Source: Peptostreptococcaceae bacterium oral taxon 113 str. W5053
Lineage (GTDB): Bacteria > Bacillota > Clostridia > Tissierellales > Peptoniphilaceae
Direction of reading: 5' to 3'
Length of the DNA: 12,266 nucleotides
NCBI GenBank assembly: GCA_000467935.1
Contig: KI259784.1
Location: 1-12,266 of the forward strand
The notes under the pieces were generated by a model. It had not been told where the DNA came from and did not search any database. It saw nothing but the letters and a program-made list of their open reading frames with translations. The position numbers were made by a program, and so were the translations under genes. Numbering within the stretch: the stretch's first letter is position 1; every line of letters begins with the position of its first letter. Positions 5,765-12,266 of this stretch are shown one piece after another.

Positions 5765-7475
5765 ATATTTACAAAATCATTTTTTCCTCTCTGAAGAAGG
5801 AGCAAAAAATATGGAAAAGGGGATCCTCTATTCCGCCCTTCTCAATATTTCTTTTATGCTCCCCATGGGCCTTCTCTTTATCTTTATTCATGAGACTTTG
5901 GAAATTTATGTAGACCATGTAAAAAACGGATACGACATCCTCAAATATCCCATTCTGGCTATCTTCATATTAGCTGTTATCTATTGGGCAAATACCAGAC
6001 AATACGACAATGTATATACCAATACCTATACGGAAACGGCGAAAAAAAGAGTGGAATTAAGCAATCGTTTAAGAAAACTTCCCTTAAGTTTTTTTGCACA
6101 CAGAGACTTGTCCGATTTGACAACAACGATTTTATCCGATATGGAAGCCATGGAGCACGCGTATTCTCATGCGGTTCCCTCTTTCTACGGAACCATCCTC
6201 TCCGTGCTTTTTATTGCTTTGAGTATCTCTTTGATGAGTCCATGGATGGCATTGGCACTTTTGTGGCCCTTTCCCATTGCCATAGGATTTTTGTTCCTGA
6301 TGCGAAAGAAAAAATATGAAAAAGACAAAGCTCATGCGGATGAAAAATTAATTGTTTCCGAAAAAATTCAGGAGATGATTGAAAATATCCTGCCCATTAA
6401 AGCCTTTGGACGAAAAGAAAAATCGATGAACGAACTTAAGGAAATCTTGGAACGGGAAGAAAAACAACATCTGAAATCCGAATTTCTAAATCCTCTGCTT
6501 TTAGGACCGGTATCTTCTCTTCTGCGCCTTGGAGTGATCAGCGCAATTTTGACGGGAAAGGGGCAATACGCCGCAGGAAATTTAAGTTTAAGTCGATTGA
6601 TTTTGTTGGTCATTGCCTGTGCAACCATCTACTTGCCCATGGACGGAGCCTTAAGCTTTATTATCGAATTTATTTATGTCCAGGTTCCGGCAAGACGTAT
6701 GCATACGATTATGAATATGCCCGTTATGACCGGGGAAGATTTAAGCGTGGACAATTTCGACTTGGAATTAAGTCATGTGGACTTCGGCTACGAAGACCGA
6801 GAAGTGTTGCATGATATCAGTTTCATTGCGAAACAGGGGGAAACCACCGCGTTGGTAGGTCCTTCCGGCAGCGGAAAATCTACCTTGGCAAGACTTATGC
6901 TTCGCTTTTGGGACGTGGACGGCGGAAAAATCACCTTGGGCGGAAAAGATCTTAGAGACTTTGACCCGGAATCCTTGCTTAAAAATTATTCCGTCGTCTT
7001 TCAGGAAGTACTCCTCTTCAACAATACGGTAATGGAAAACATTCGTATCGGCAAACGGGGTGCAACGGATGAAGAAGTGTTTCGTGCGGCGAAAATCGCC
7101 TGCGTGGATGACTTTGTACAGCGCTTTCCGGAAGGCTATCAAACCAAAATCGGGGAAAACGGCATTCTTCTTTCCGGAGGAGAAAGACAACGCATTTCTA
7201 TCGCACGTGCCGTCTTAAAAGACGCACCCATTATCTTTTTGGACGAATCCACATCCAGTGTAGACGCCCAAAGCGAAACCAAACTTCAAAAAGCTTTATC
7301 CCAACTGATTCAAAATAAAACCGTTGTGGTCATCGCTCACCGTTTAAGAACCGTTGAAGAAGCGGATAAAATTATCGTCTTAAAAGAGGGACGTTTGGTA
7401 GAAACGGGCAATGCAAAAGAATTAATAGCGAAAGAAGGCGAGTTCTATCGTCTTTGGAAGACACAAAAAGAATAA
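5757..7475 (+). CDS. ABC transporter half-protein, membrane plus ATPase domains (second of pair)
   Basis: A 572-residue partner of the preceding half-transporter. The N-terminal half (about residues 20-320) is a hydrophobic membrane domain. The ATPase domain carries Walker A GPSGSGKS (368-375), Q-loop VFQEV, signature LSGGE (472-476), Walker B IFLDEST with Asp496 and Glu497, D-loop SVDAQSE and His528. Both partners keep the catalytic glutamate and signature, so neither ATP site looks degenerate, unlike many heterodimeric exporters with one inactive site. The ATG at 5757 sits inside the end of the previous gene, preceded by GGAGGG. The ECF S-component gene follows after 23 nt. The direction of transport and the substrate are inferred only from gene context. 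Confidence 0.9.
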   Translation: MRKYLQNHFFLSEEGAKNMEKGILYSALLNISFMLPMGLLFIFIHETLEIYVDHVKNGYDILKYPILAIFILAVIYWANTRQYDNVYTNTYTETAKKRVELSNRLRKLPLSFFAHRDLSDLTTTILSDMEAMEHAYSHAVPSFYGTILSVLFIALSISLMSPWMALALLWPFPIAIGFLFLMRKKKYEKDKAHADEKLIVSEKIQEMIENILPIKAFGRKEKSMNELKEILEREEKQHLKSEFLNPLLLGPVSSLLRLGVISAILTGKGQYAAGNLSLSRLILLVIACATIYLPMDGALSFIIEFIYVQVPARRMHTIMNMPVMTGEDLSVDNFDLELSHVDFGYEDREVLHDISFIAKQGETTALVGPSGSGKSTLARLMLRFWDVDGGKITLGGKDLRDFDPESLLKNYSVVFQEVLLFNNTVMENIRIGKRGATDEEVFRAAKIACVDDFVQRFPEGYQTKIGENGILLSGGERQRISIARAVLKDAPIIFLDESTSSVDAQSETKLQKALSQLIQNKTVVVIAHRLRTVEEADKIIVLKEGRLVETGNAKELIAKEGEFYRLWKTQKE

Positions 7476-7498
7476 AAAAAATAGAAAAGGAGCAAAAT

Positions 7499-8095
7499 AT
7501 GCAATTAAAAGATATTATTAAAATTACAATTTTTGCGGTTATCGGATTGATTTTATCCATAGCGGGAGGATATGCTTCCATGTTGTTCGGACCGGCAATG
7601 CTTTACATCAACTCATCCATTGCGGCAATTCTTACTGCACCCGTATTTTTTGTTATGGCGAAAAAAGTACACAAAAGAGGCGCTATCTTCTTATATTTTC
7701 TCATTCCGGGCATCGTCTACACGATGATGGGATTTTGGCCAATGCTTTGCATCTTAACAGTCGGCGGAATTTTGGCGGAACTTATCGTGGGAAAAGAAGA
7801 AAATTATTTGTCCGACAGTAAACTTACCCTGTCCTATATGATCGGGGAATTGGTGTACGCTTTGCATGGCATCATCTTTTTCCTGGTTTTAAGCAAGGAA
7901 GGCGTACTAAAAACCTTTCCCAAAATGTTTACACCGGAACAAGCCGATACCTATGCGGCATTTTATGGTGAAGCTTGGCACATCTTGGCAATTATCGCCA
8001 TTCAACTGTTCATTTCTTTTATCGGAGCAAAATTCGGAAGCTATATTTACAACAAATTTTTCGGTAAGATTAAAACGCAAAGTGTTTTAAAATAA
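7499..8095 (+). CDS. MptD/Trep_Strep-family ECF transporter substrate-binding (S) component
   Basis: This very hydrophobic 198-residue protein with about five or six membrane segments resembles the MptD (Trep_Strep) family of putative ECF substrate-capture subunits. Supporting features are the early GGYASMLFGPAMLYINSS region, the AKKVHKRGAIF loop, and GILAELIVGKEENY, a position where this family typically has an acidic AEL-type motif. S-components bind a small molecule in the membrane and deliver it by docking on EcfT. The EcfT and EcfA genes immediately follow, which supports the call strongly. The ATG at 7499 follows AAAGGAG (7486-7492); a longer frame from TTG 7454 would overlap the previous gene and lacks a good ribosome site. 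The ligand is unknown. Family identity comes from recognition, without alignment. Confidence 0.82.
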   Translation: MQLKDIIKITIFAVIGLILSIAGGYASMLFGPAMLYINSSIAAILTAPVFFVMAKKVHKRGAIFLYFLIPGIVYTMMGFWPMLCILTVGGILAELIVGKEENYLSDSKLTLSYMIGELVYALHGIIFFLVLSKEGVLKTFPKMFTPEQADTYAAFYGEAWHILAIIAIQLFISFIGAKFGSYIYNKFFGKIKTQSVLK

Positions 8096-8107
8096 GATAC
8101 CAAATAC

Positions 8108-8141
8108 ACAAAAACCGGGGCAAAAAATGCTCCGGATTTGT
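8108..8141 (+). other. Intercistronic RNA hairpin between S-component and EcfT genes
   Basis: CCGGGGCA (8115-8122) pairs with TGCTCCGG (8128-8135) through one G-U pair around an AAAAA loop. The helix extends outward by ACAAA (8108-8112) with TTTGT (8137-8141) across a small mismatch. No U-run follows, so it is not a standard terminator. It may stabilise the upstream message or reduce downstream expression within the 95-nt gap. Confidence 0.55.
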
Positions 8142-8190
8142 GCTGTTTAAAATACATGAAGAAAAACACCAAGCAGATTGAGGAGTAGTC

Positions 8191-8856
8191 ATGAAAGAAA
8201 AAAAGTTTTTTATTCATCCCATCACCGTATTATTATTGATGATTGTAAGTTCATTTTTATTTTTCGTACCCTTTAAAGGAGCATATATCGCCGCCCTTTC
8301 TCTAAGCTTAGGGATAGAATTTTTGATGGCAAGAAAATCTTTTTTCAAGTCGGTATCGGTCTTATTGATTTTAATTTTTTTCATCCATGTTATTTTTGTA
8401 AATATCGGATTTTTTTTGATTTTTTTCATCCCTTTTTTAAAACTTATGCCCGTATTGATTTTGGCGGAAGTGATGGCTGAGTTCACTTCTTCGGAACTTC
8501 TTTGGGCTTGTCGAAAGATTCATCTGCCGGAAACCTTAGCCATTTCTGTCGCTGTCTTTTTTCGCTTTTTGCCGGAATTTAAACATCGTTTAAAAGAAGT
8601 ACGAGAAGGCGCCAAAGTCAGAGGCTACGGATTTCATCCTTTGCATCCCGTTCGTAGTTTTGAAATCTTTGTCGTTCCCCTTTTATATAAAGGACTCTTG
8701 GTCAGCGACACCATCAGTTGTGCCATATGGACCAAGGGAATTGAAAGCACCTGTGAAAAAACGGAACTTCACCCCGCAAACTTCAGCTATCGGGATGTAG
8801 CGGCTTCGATGCTGATGTTTTGTATTGTAGGAGGCGGACTATGGAAGATCTTTTGA
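8191..8856 (+). CDS. ECF transporter transmembrane coupling protein EcfT
   Basis: EcfT is the membrane scaffold that links the S-component to the ATPases. This 221-residue protein has several long hydrophobic helices in the first 110 residues and a cytoplasmic coupling region after them. Two Ala-rich coupling motifs are recognisable: EGAKVRG (residues 139-145, with the usual Arg-Gly) and AIWTKG (178-183), where Lys replaces the common Arg. A final hydrophobic segment is near the C-terminus. The ATG at 8191 follows GAGGAG. The gene overlaps the ATPase gene start by 16 nt, showing tight coupling. Adjacency to one S-component and a private double ATPase suggests a dedicated (group I) ECF transporter and not a shared one. 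The identification is secure from motif and context. Confidence 0.88.
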   Translation: MKEKKFFIHPITVLLLMIVSSFLFFVPFKGAYIAALSLSLGIEFLMARKSFFKSVSVLLILIFFIHVIFVNIGFFLIFFIPFLKLMPVLILAEVMAEFTSSELLWACRKIHLPETLAISVAVFFRFLPEFKHRLKEVREGAKVRGYGFHPLHPVRSFEIFVVPLLYKGLLVSDTISCAIWTKGIESTCEKTELHPANFSYRDVAASMLMFCIVGGGLWKIF

Positions 8857-10283
8857 TGAAAGCGGATATCCGACGATTTGCCTATGACAATGAGAGTAAA
8901 TTGGAAAATATTCAATTGAACATTCAAAAAGGAGAATGCCTGGTTTTGACAGGTCTCTCCGGATGCGGAAAAACCACCTTGCTTCGCTGTCTAAACGGAT
9001 TGAACCCGGATTTTTACGAAGGCATCATGGATGGAGAAGTTCGATTTCAAGGAAAAAAGCTCTCCCAATTCGGCAAAGGAGAACTGGCAAAACACATGGG
9101 CAATGTCTTTCAAAATCCGAAAGATCAATTCTTCTCCACCGTTGCGGAAGATGAAATTGCCTTAGTGGGCGAAAATATGGGAATGGAACGAGAAAAATTA
9201 AAAAGAAAAGTAGATCGGGCAATGGAATCGATGGGCATTGAGCACCTTAAGAAAAAATCCGTCTTTGAAATGAGCGGAGGAGAACGACAAAAAGTCGCCA
9301 TCGCTTCCACCCTGGTCTATGACACGGACATTATCTTCTTTGACGAACCCTCCGCCAGCTTGGACTATCAAGCCACCGAAGAACTGAAACAAAACATTCA
9401 CAAGTTGAAAGCGATGGGAAAAACCGTCGTCATTGCGGAACACAGACTCTATTATCTAAAAGATTTATGGGATCGACTGGTCATTATGAAAAATAAAACC
9501 ATTCATCGAATCTACTCAAGAGAGGAACTCACCGAAGACATCCGAAAAGCCAATGATTTGCGTTGCTTTGATGAAAACAGCTTACGGGCATCCATGGGAC
9601 CGCCGCCGAAACAAGAAGGCATCCAAGTCAATCAACTGCAAGTCGCCATCCACAAACAGGTTTTACTCCCGCCGATAAACTTTCAATTGGCAAAAGGAGA
9701 ATGCATGGCGGTTATCGGCATGAACGGTGTAGGCAAAACCACCTTGGGAAAAGAACTGGCGGGACTTTTACCCGTACCTTTTGGCAGTACCGATTACGGA
9801 AAAAGCAAAAGGCAACGACTTAAAAAAAGCTATTATGTTTTGCAAGATGCAGACTCGCAAATCTTTGCCCCCTCGGTGGAAAAAGAATTGATTCCCAAAG
9901 AAAAAGTGCAAGATGAAAATTATCTGAAACAAGTGGCAAAACTTTTAAAAGACAGCGACCTTTGGGAAAAGCGCATGGAACATCCCCAAGAACTATCCTC
10001 CGGCGAAAAACAACGCTTAGCCCTTTTAACCGCACTTATCGAGGAACATATGCCGGTTATATTGGATGAACCGACAGCGGGATTGGACTATAAACGCATG
10101 GACATGGTTGCCAAACTCATCGAAGAAAAAGGCAAAAATATACCCATTCTTTTAATCACCCACGATGCGGAACTCATCTTTAAAATTGCTCACACCGCGC
10201 TACTTTTAAGCAAAGAGAAAACGGAAAAAATTATTGTACAGGGAAACGAACAACGTATCCTAAGTCATATGCGAGGAAAATAA
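8841..10283 (+). CDS. ECF transporter tandem ATP-binding protein (fused EcfA-EcfA')
   Basis: A 480-residue cytoplasmic protein made of two ABC ATPase domains in tandem, energising the EcfT/S complex. Domain 1 has Walker A GLSGCGKTT (38-46), signature MSGGE (144-148), Walker B FFDEPSASLD (Asp168, Glu169) and His201. Domain 2 has GMNGVGKTT (293-301), signature LSSGE (385-389), Walker B VILDEPTAGLD (Asp409, Glu410) and His441. Both catalytic glutamates are kept; the second signature has Ser in place of the first Gly. A linker around residues 230-270 joins the domains. ATG 8841 is preferred because TAGGAGG (8828-8834) lies 6 nt upstream; the in-frame TTG at 8820 and the ATG at 8856 (TGATG overlap) have weaker sites. 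No clear terminator follows the gene. Confidence 0.92.
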   Translation: MEDLLMKADIRRFAYDNESKLENIQLNIQKGECLVLTGLSGCGKTTLLRCLNGLNPDFYEGIMDGEVRFQGKKLSQFGKGELAKHMGNVFQNPKDQFFSTVAEDEIALVGENMGMEREKLKRKVDRAMESMGIEHLKKKSVFEMSGGERQKVAIASTLVYDTDIIFFDEPSASLDYQATEELKQNIHKLKAMGKTVVIAEHRLYYLKDLWDRLVIMKNKTIHRIYSREELTEDIRKANDLRCFDENSLRASMGPPPKQEGIQVNQLQVAIHKQVLLPPINFQLAKGECMAVIGMNGVGKTTLGKELAGLLPVPFGSTDYGKSKRQRLKKSYYVLQDADSQIFAPSVEKELIPKEKVQDENYLKQVAKLLKDSDLWEKRMEHPQELSSGEKQRLALLTALIEEHMPVILDEPTAGLDYKRMDMVAKLIEEKGKNIPILLITHDAELIFKIAHTALLLSKEKTEKIIVQGNEQRILSHMRGK

Positions 10284-10431
10284 TTAAAAATCCTCAAAAA
10301 AATAGAATTAGGGGGAGCAATTTATCGCTGTTTACGGATAGACACAAAAAGCCGTTTTCCTAATACGAATCGCTGAACTTTTTTTAAAAAAGGAGACTAA
10401 ACAGGTTTAAGGGAGATATTTTTATAAGTGA
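10284..10431. other. Intergenic stretch with no recognisable gene
   Basis: These 148 nt after the double ATPase gene are AT-rich and interrupted by stops in all plus-strand frames I checked. There is an ATCGCTG repeat (near 10324 and 10369) and a T7-A6 tract around 10380-10391, but no GC-rich terminator hairpin. It may include eroded 5' sequence of the gene remnant that follows. Confidence 0.4.
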
Positions 10432-10747
10432 TTTTTAAAAGGAGAGAGACGGAATTTCATCGCCTTAAAGACAAACCTTAACGGCAAAAACTACACCATA
10501 GAAGGCATCGAAGAAGCCTTAAACGGAGCGACAAAAATCCAAGTGGAAAAGAAAATAGGAGGAAGTTTTATCTTCCACCTCTACAACGAACAAGGAGAAA
10601 AAGATCCCCTCCAGAGGATACGTCTTTGTAGAAATCCCCACACCGGAAGGAAAGAAACCGCCCTATAAAGTAACCGTAGGAGGGAAATCCACCACCTTTG
10701 AAGAAACGAAAAGAGGCACCGTAGCCTTGGGTCTTCTCATCCAATAA
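10432..10747 (+). pseudogene. Remnant of a protein-coding gene of unknown function, frameshifted
   Basis: An open frame from 10432 encodes a protein-like sequence including ALKTNLNGKNYTIEGIEE and IGGSFIFHLYNEQGEKD, then loses sense after a CCCC run at 10606-10609. Removing one C restores a second protein-like stretch beginning DPSRGYVFVEIPTPEGKKPP and ending GTVALGLLIQ before TAA at 10745-10747. The joined product would be about 95-105 residues, rich in short beta-like segments with Gly, Lys and Thr, somewhat like a domain of a secreted or surface protein. I do not recognise the family. There is no ATG or GTG start in frame. AAAAGGAGAG is present at 10437-10446, followed only by rare ATT/ATC-type codons. 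A terminator lies just downstream, so this is probably the true 3' end of a once longer gene. Confidence 0.6.
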
Positions 10748-10768
10748 GAGAAAGAAAGAAAAACAAAG

Positions 10769-10797
10769 AAAAGAAGGAGCAAAGACTCCTTCTTTTT
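10769..10797 (+). terminator. Rho-independent terminator after the gene remnant
   Basis: AAAAGAAGGAG (10769-10779) pairs perfectly over 11 bp with CTCCTTCTTTT (10786-10796) around the 6-nt loop CAAAGA, running into a T5 tract at 10793-10797. It follows the remnant's stop codon by 21 nt. It also terminates any readthrough from the ECF operon before thyA. Confidence 0.88.
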
Positions 10798-10878
10798 GAT
10801 TGAAAAAGTGAGTACAGCAAAGGAAATGATTTGCAGTTCTGTCGGAGTAATTTTTGTTATAAACGAAAAAATTGGATA

Positions 10879-10887
10879 TGGTATAAT
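10879..10887 (+). promoter_or_regulatory. Extended -10 promoter of thyA
   Basis: TGGTATAAT gives a perfect -10 hexamer at 10882-10887 with the TGn extension. No good -35 lies at 16-18 bp upstream; TTGTTA at 10855-10860 is 21 bp away. The predicted start near 10894 puts the ribosome site AAAGGAG (10902-10908) directly at the leader. Extended -10 elements commonly work without a strong -35. Confidence 0.65.
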
Positions 10888-10918
10888 GGAAAATATAAGT
10901 GAAAGGAGATGAAATACG

Positions 10919-11749
10919 ATGAGTTTAGCAGATAAACTGTTTATCGATATGTGTGAGGATATCCTACAAAACGGTTATAATACTTCCGGTGATCCGGTGC
11001 GTCCACACTGGTCCGACGGAACGAGCGCCTACACTTTAAAAAAATTCGGAGTGGTCAATCGTTATGATTTGTCCAAAGAATTTCCGATTTTGACTTTGCG
11101 TCCGACGCCTTTAAAGTTGTGTACCGATGAAATGCTTTGGATTTGGCAAAAAAAATCCAACAATATCAAAGATTTGAAAAGCGGCATATGGAATGAATGG
11201 GCGGATGAAAAGGGATCCATCGGAAAAGCTTACGGCTATCAGTTAGGTGTTAAACATCAATACAAAGAGGGGATGATGGATCAGGTAGACCGGGTGCTTT
11301 ATGATTTAAAACACAATCCCACATCAAGACGAATCTTAACCAATATCTATGTGCATCAAGATTTAAGTGAGATGACGCTGTATCCTTGCGCTTACAGTAT
11401 GACTTTCAATGTGACCGGAAAAAAGTTAAATGCCGTTTTAAATCAACGATCTCAGGATATTTTGGCAGCCAACAATTGGAATGTGGTGCAATATGCCGTG
11501 TTAATTCATATGTTGGCCCAGGTCAGTGATTTGGAAGTGGGGGAATTTGTTCATGTGATTGCGGATGCGCATATTTATGATCGGCATATTCCCATGATCA
11601 GGGAGTTGATTCAACGCCACGCCTATCCGGCGCCGAAGTTTTGGATCAATCCGGAAATCAGGGATTTTTATCAATTCACCACGGAGGATATTAAGCTCAT
11701 CGACTATCAAAAGGGACCGCAAATCAAAGATATTCCCATTGCCATATAA
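10919..11749 (+). CDS. thyA: Thymidylate synthase (ThyA type)
   Basis: Makes dTMP from dUMP with methylene-tetrahydrofolate as carbon donor and reductant. The 276-residue protein has the catalytic Cys157 in LYPCAYSMTF, the phosphate/dUMP-binding QRSQD (Arg177-Asp180), Asn188 in NNWNV, and His218/Tyr220 in DAHIYDRH. WIWQKKSNNIKDL, GSIGKAYGYQLG and the C-terminal FWINPEIRDFYQFTTEDIKLIDYQKG resemble the Bacillus subtilis/phage phi3T ThyA branch and differ from the E. coli type with its PPCH active site. The ATG at 10919 follows GAAAGGAGATG. The gene appears monocistronic; no dihydrofolate reductase gene is next to it in this window. Confidence 0.95.
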   Translation: MSLADKLFIDMCEDILQNGYNTSGDPVRPHWSDGTSAYTLKKFGVVNRYDLSKEFPILTLRPTPLKLCTDEMLWIWQKKSNNIKDLKSGIWNEWADEKGSIGKAYGYQLGVKHQYKEGMMDQVDRVLYDLKHNPTSRRILTNIYVHQDLSEMTLYPCAYSMTFNVTGKKLNAVLNQRSQDILAANNWNVVQYAVLIHMLAQVSDLEVGEFVHVIADAHIYDRHIPMIRELIQRHAYPAPKFWINPEIRDFYQFTTEDIKLIDYQKGPQIKDIPIAI

Positions 11750-11838
11750 AAATATCAATTTTTAAAAGGCATGTATTTTTGAATATTTCGTGATAAACTT
11801 AAATTTATGATATCGTGCCGAAAAAGGAAAATTTAGTA

Positions 11839-11844
11839 TATACT
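11839..11844 (+). promoter_or_regulatory. Possible -10 element for the small membrane protein gene
   Basis: TATACT within TATATACT lies about 33 nt before the ATG at 11877. The sequence 17 bp upstream (TGCCGA) is a poor -35. The thyA-11877 gap of 127 nt has no convincing GC-rich terminator, so readthrough from thyA is also possible. Confidence 0.35.
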
Positions 11845-11876
11845 TTTCAAAAATAAAAAATGAAAGGGGGTGCAAT

Positions 11877-12158
11877 ATGGAGCAGAAACAATTGGAGAAT
11901 ATGAAGAAATATTTTCTTTGGTTTCCGTTTAGTGGGACGATTCTTTTCTTTTTAGGGGCTTTTTACGGCTTGCTTTTCAAAAAAGAATTGGTTCATCTTA
12001 ATTTTTTAACTCGTTTGCTTGTGCCTTTTATCTGTGCGGTGATCCTATGCTTGCCGTTTAATTTTATTTTTAAACAGTTCCCGCCCTATTTAAAAGGAAA
12101 AGTATTATGGATTACGATACTTCTTTTCGGAGTTCCCATTATTCTTTATGTGGTATAA
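11877..12158 (+). CDS. Small three-helix membrane protein of unknown function
   Basis: A 93-residue hydrophobic protein with three predicted membrane helices: about residues 12-34, 43-65 and 75-93. A charged N-terminus (EQKQLENMKK) precedes them, with a KKELVH loop and a QFPPYLKGK loop between. The ATG at 11877 is preceded by AAAGGGGGTG, an acceptable ribosome site. The C-terminus ends within the third helix (IILYVV), so the last segment would sit at or through the membrane. I recognise no family. It is followed by a hairpin about 80 nt downstream and is probably a single-gene unit or thyA readthrough partner. The Gly, Pro and aromatic pattern and the good ribosome site argue for a real gene. 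Confidence 0.7.
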   Translation: MEQKQLENMKKYFLWFPFSGTILFFLGAFYGLLFKKELVHLNFLTRLLVPFICAVILCLPFNFIFKQFPPYLKGKVLWITILLFGVPIILYVV

Positions 12159-12241
12159 AAGAGAGGAAAATATATTCAAAGAAAGAGTTTCAAAGTAAAA
12201 AAATAAACATTAGCGGAACAGTCAAATAAGTATTTTAATAA

Positions 12242-12266
12242 AAACCACTAGTGAAACTAGTGGTTT
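12242..12266. terminator. Hairpin, probable terminator, cut by the window end
   Basis: AAACCACTAGT (12242-12252) and ACTAGTGGTTT (12256-12266) form a perfect 11-bp stem with a 3-nt GAA loop. The right arm ends in TTT at the window edge and A-rich sequence lies before the left arm, so it may act in both directions. Whether a longer T-run follows cannot be seen. Confidence 0.7.

Noticed and set aside
6768..7190. Minus-strand open frame of 140 codons
   Set aside because: It is antisense to the conserved ATPase domain of the second half-transporter and shows no family features.
7454..7498. A longer S-component starting at TTG 7454
   Set aside because: It overlaps the end of the previous gene and lacks a suitable ribosome site, whereas ATG 7499 has AAAGGAG at good spacing.
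11749..11800. AT-only inverted repeat after thyA (AAAAATA ... TATTTTT) considered as a terminator
   Set aside because: The stem has no GC pairs and a long loop, so it would not form a stable terminator hairpin.
1..12266. CRISPR arrays, tRNA/rRNA genes, insertion sequences and prophage genes
   Set aside because: I saw no regularly spaced repeats, tRNA cloverleaf, rRNA segment, transposase or phage structural gene in the window.

Overview
The window comes from a low-GC Gram-positive anaerobe. Evidence is strong AGGAGG-type ribosome binding sites, AT-rich spacers, a two-subunit class I [4Fe-4S] fumarase, a Firmicutes-style ECF transporter module and a B. subtilis-type ThyA. The overall look fits the Clostridia/Tissierellia, perhaps a Peptoniphilus-like coccus; that placement is an impression of gene style, not a computed result.

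Positions 1-2780 read rightward. The C-terminal tail of an unidentified gene is followed by a tightly packed probable operon: a flavin reductase-like FMN-binding protein, glutamate racemase (MurI), and the alpha and beta subunits of a class I fumarate hydratase (or the closely related tartrate dehydratase). The operon ends at a two-part bidirectional terminator shared with the convergent gene on the other side.

Positions 2787-10283 hold the most interesting unit. An AraC-family regulator on the minus strand is divergent from five plus-strand genes: two half-size ABC transporters (membrane domain plus ATPase, probably a heterodimer), an MptD/Trep_Strep-family ECF substrate-binding membrane protein, an EcfT transmembrane protein and a tandem double-ATPase EcfA. 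The AraC plus paired half-transporter arrangement resembles YbtA/YbtP/YbtQ of yersiniabactin uptake, and a complete private ECF module follows. I infer a small-molecule uptake locus, most likely for a metallophore, heme or similar compound. The divergent control region contains two face-to-face promoters that share their hexamers, an 11-bp direct repeat suited to AraC-type binding, and a weak Fur-box-like sequence at the predicted transcription start.

Positions 10284-10918 have no intact gene. They contain a remnant of a protein-coding gene of unknown function, broken by an apparent single extra C in a CCCC run, followed by its own terminator. Next come thyA (thymidylate synthase) with an extended -10 promoter, and a small three-helix membrane protein of unknown function. 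A perfect hairpin, probably a terminator, is cut by the window end.
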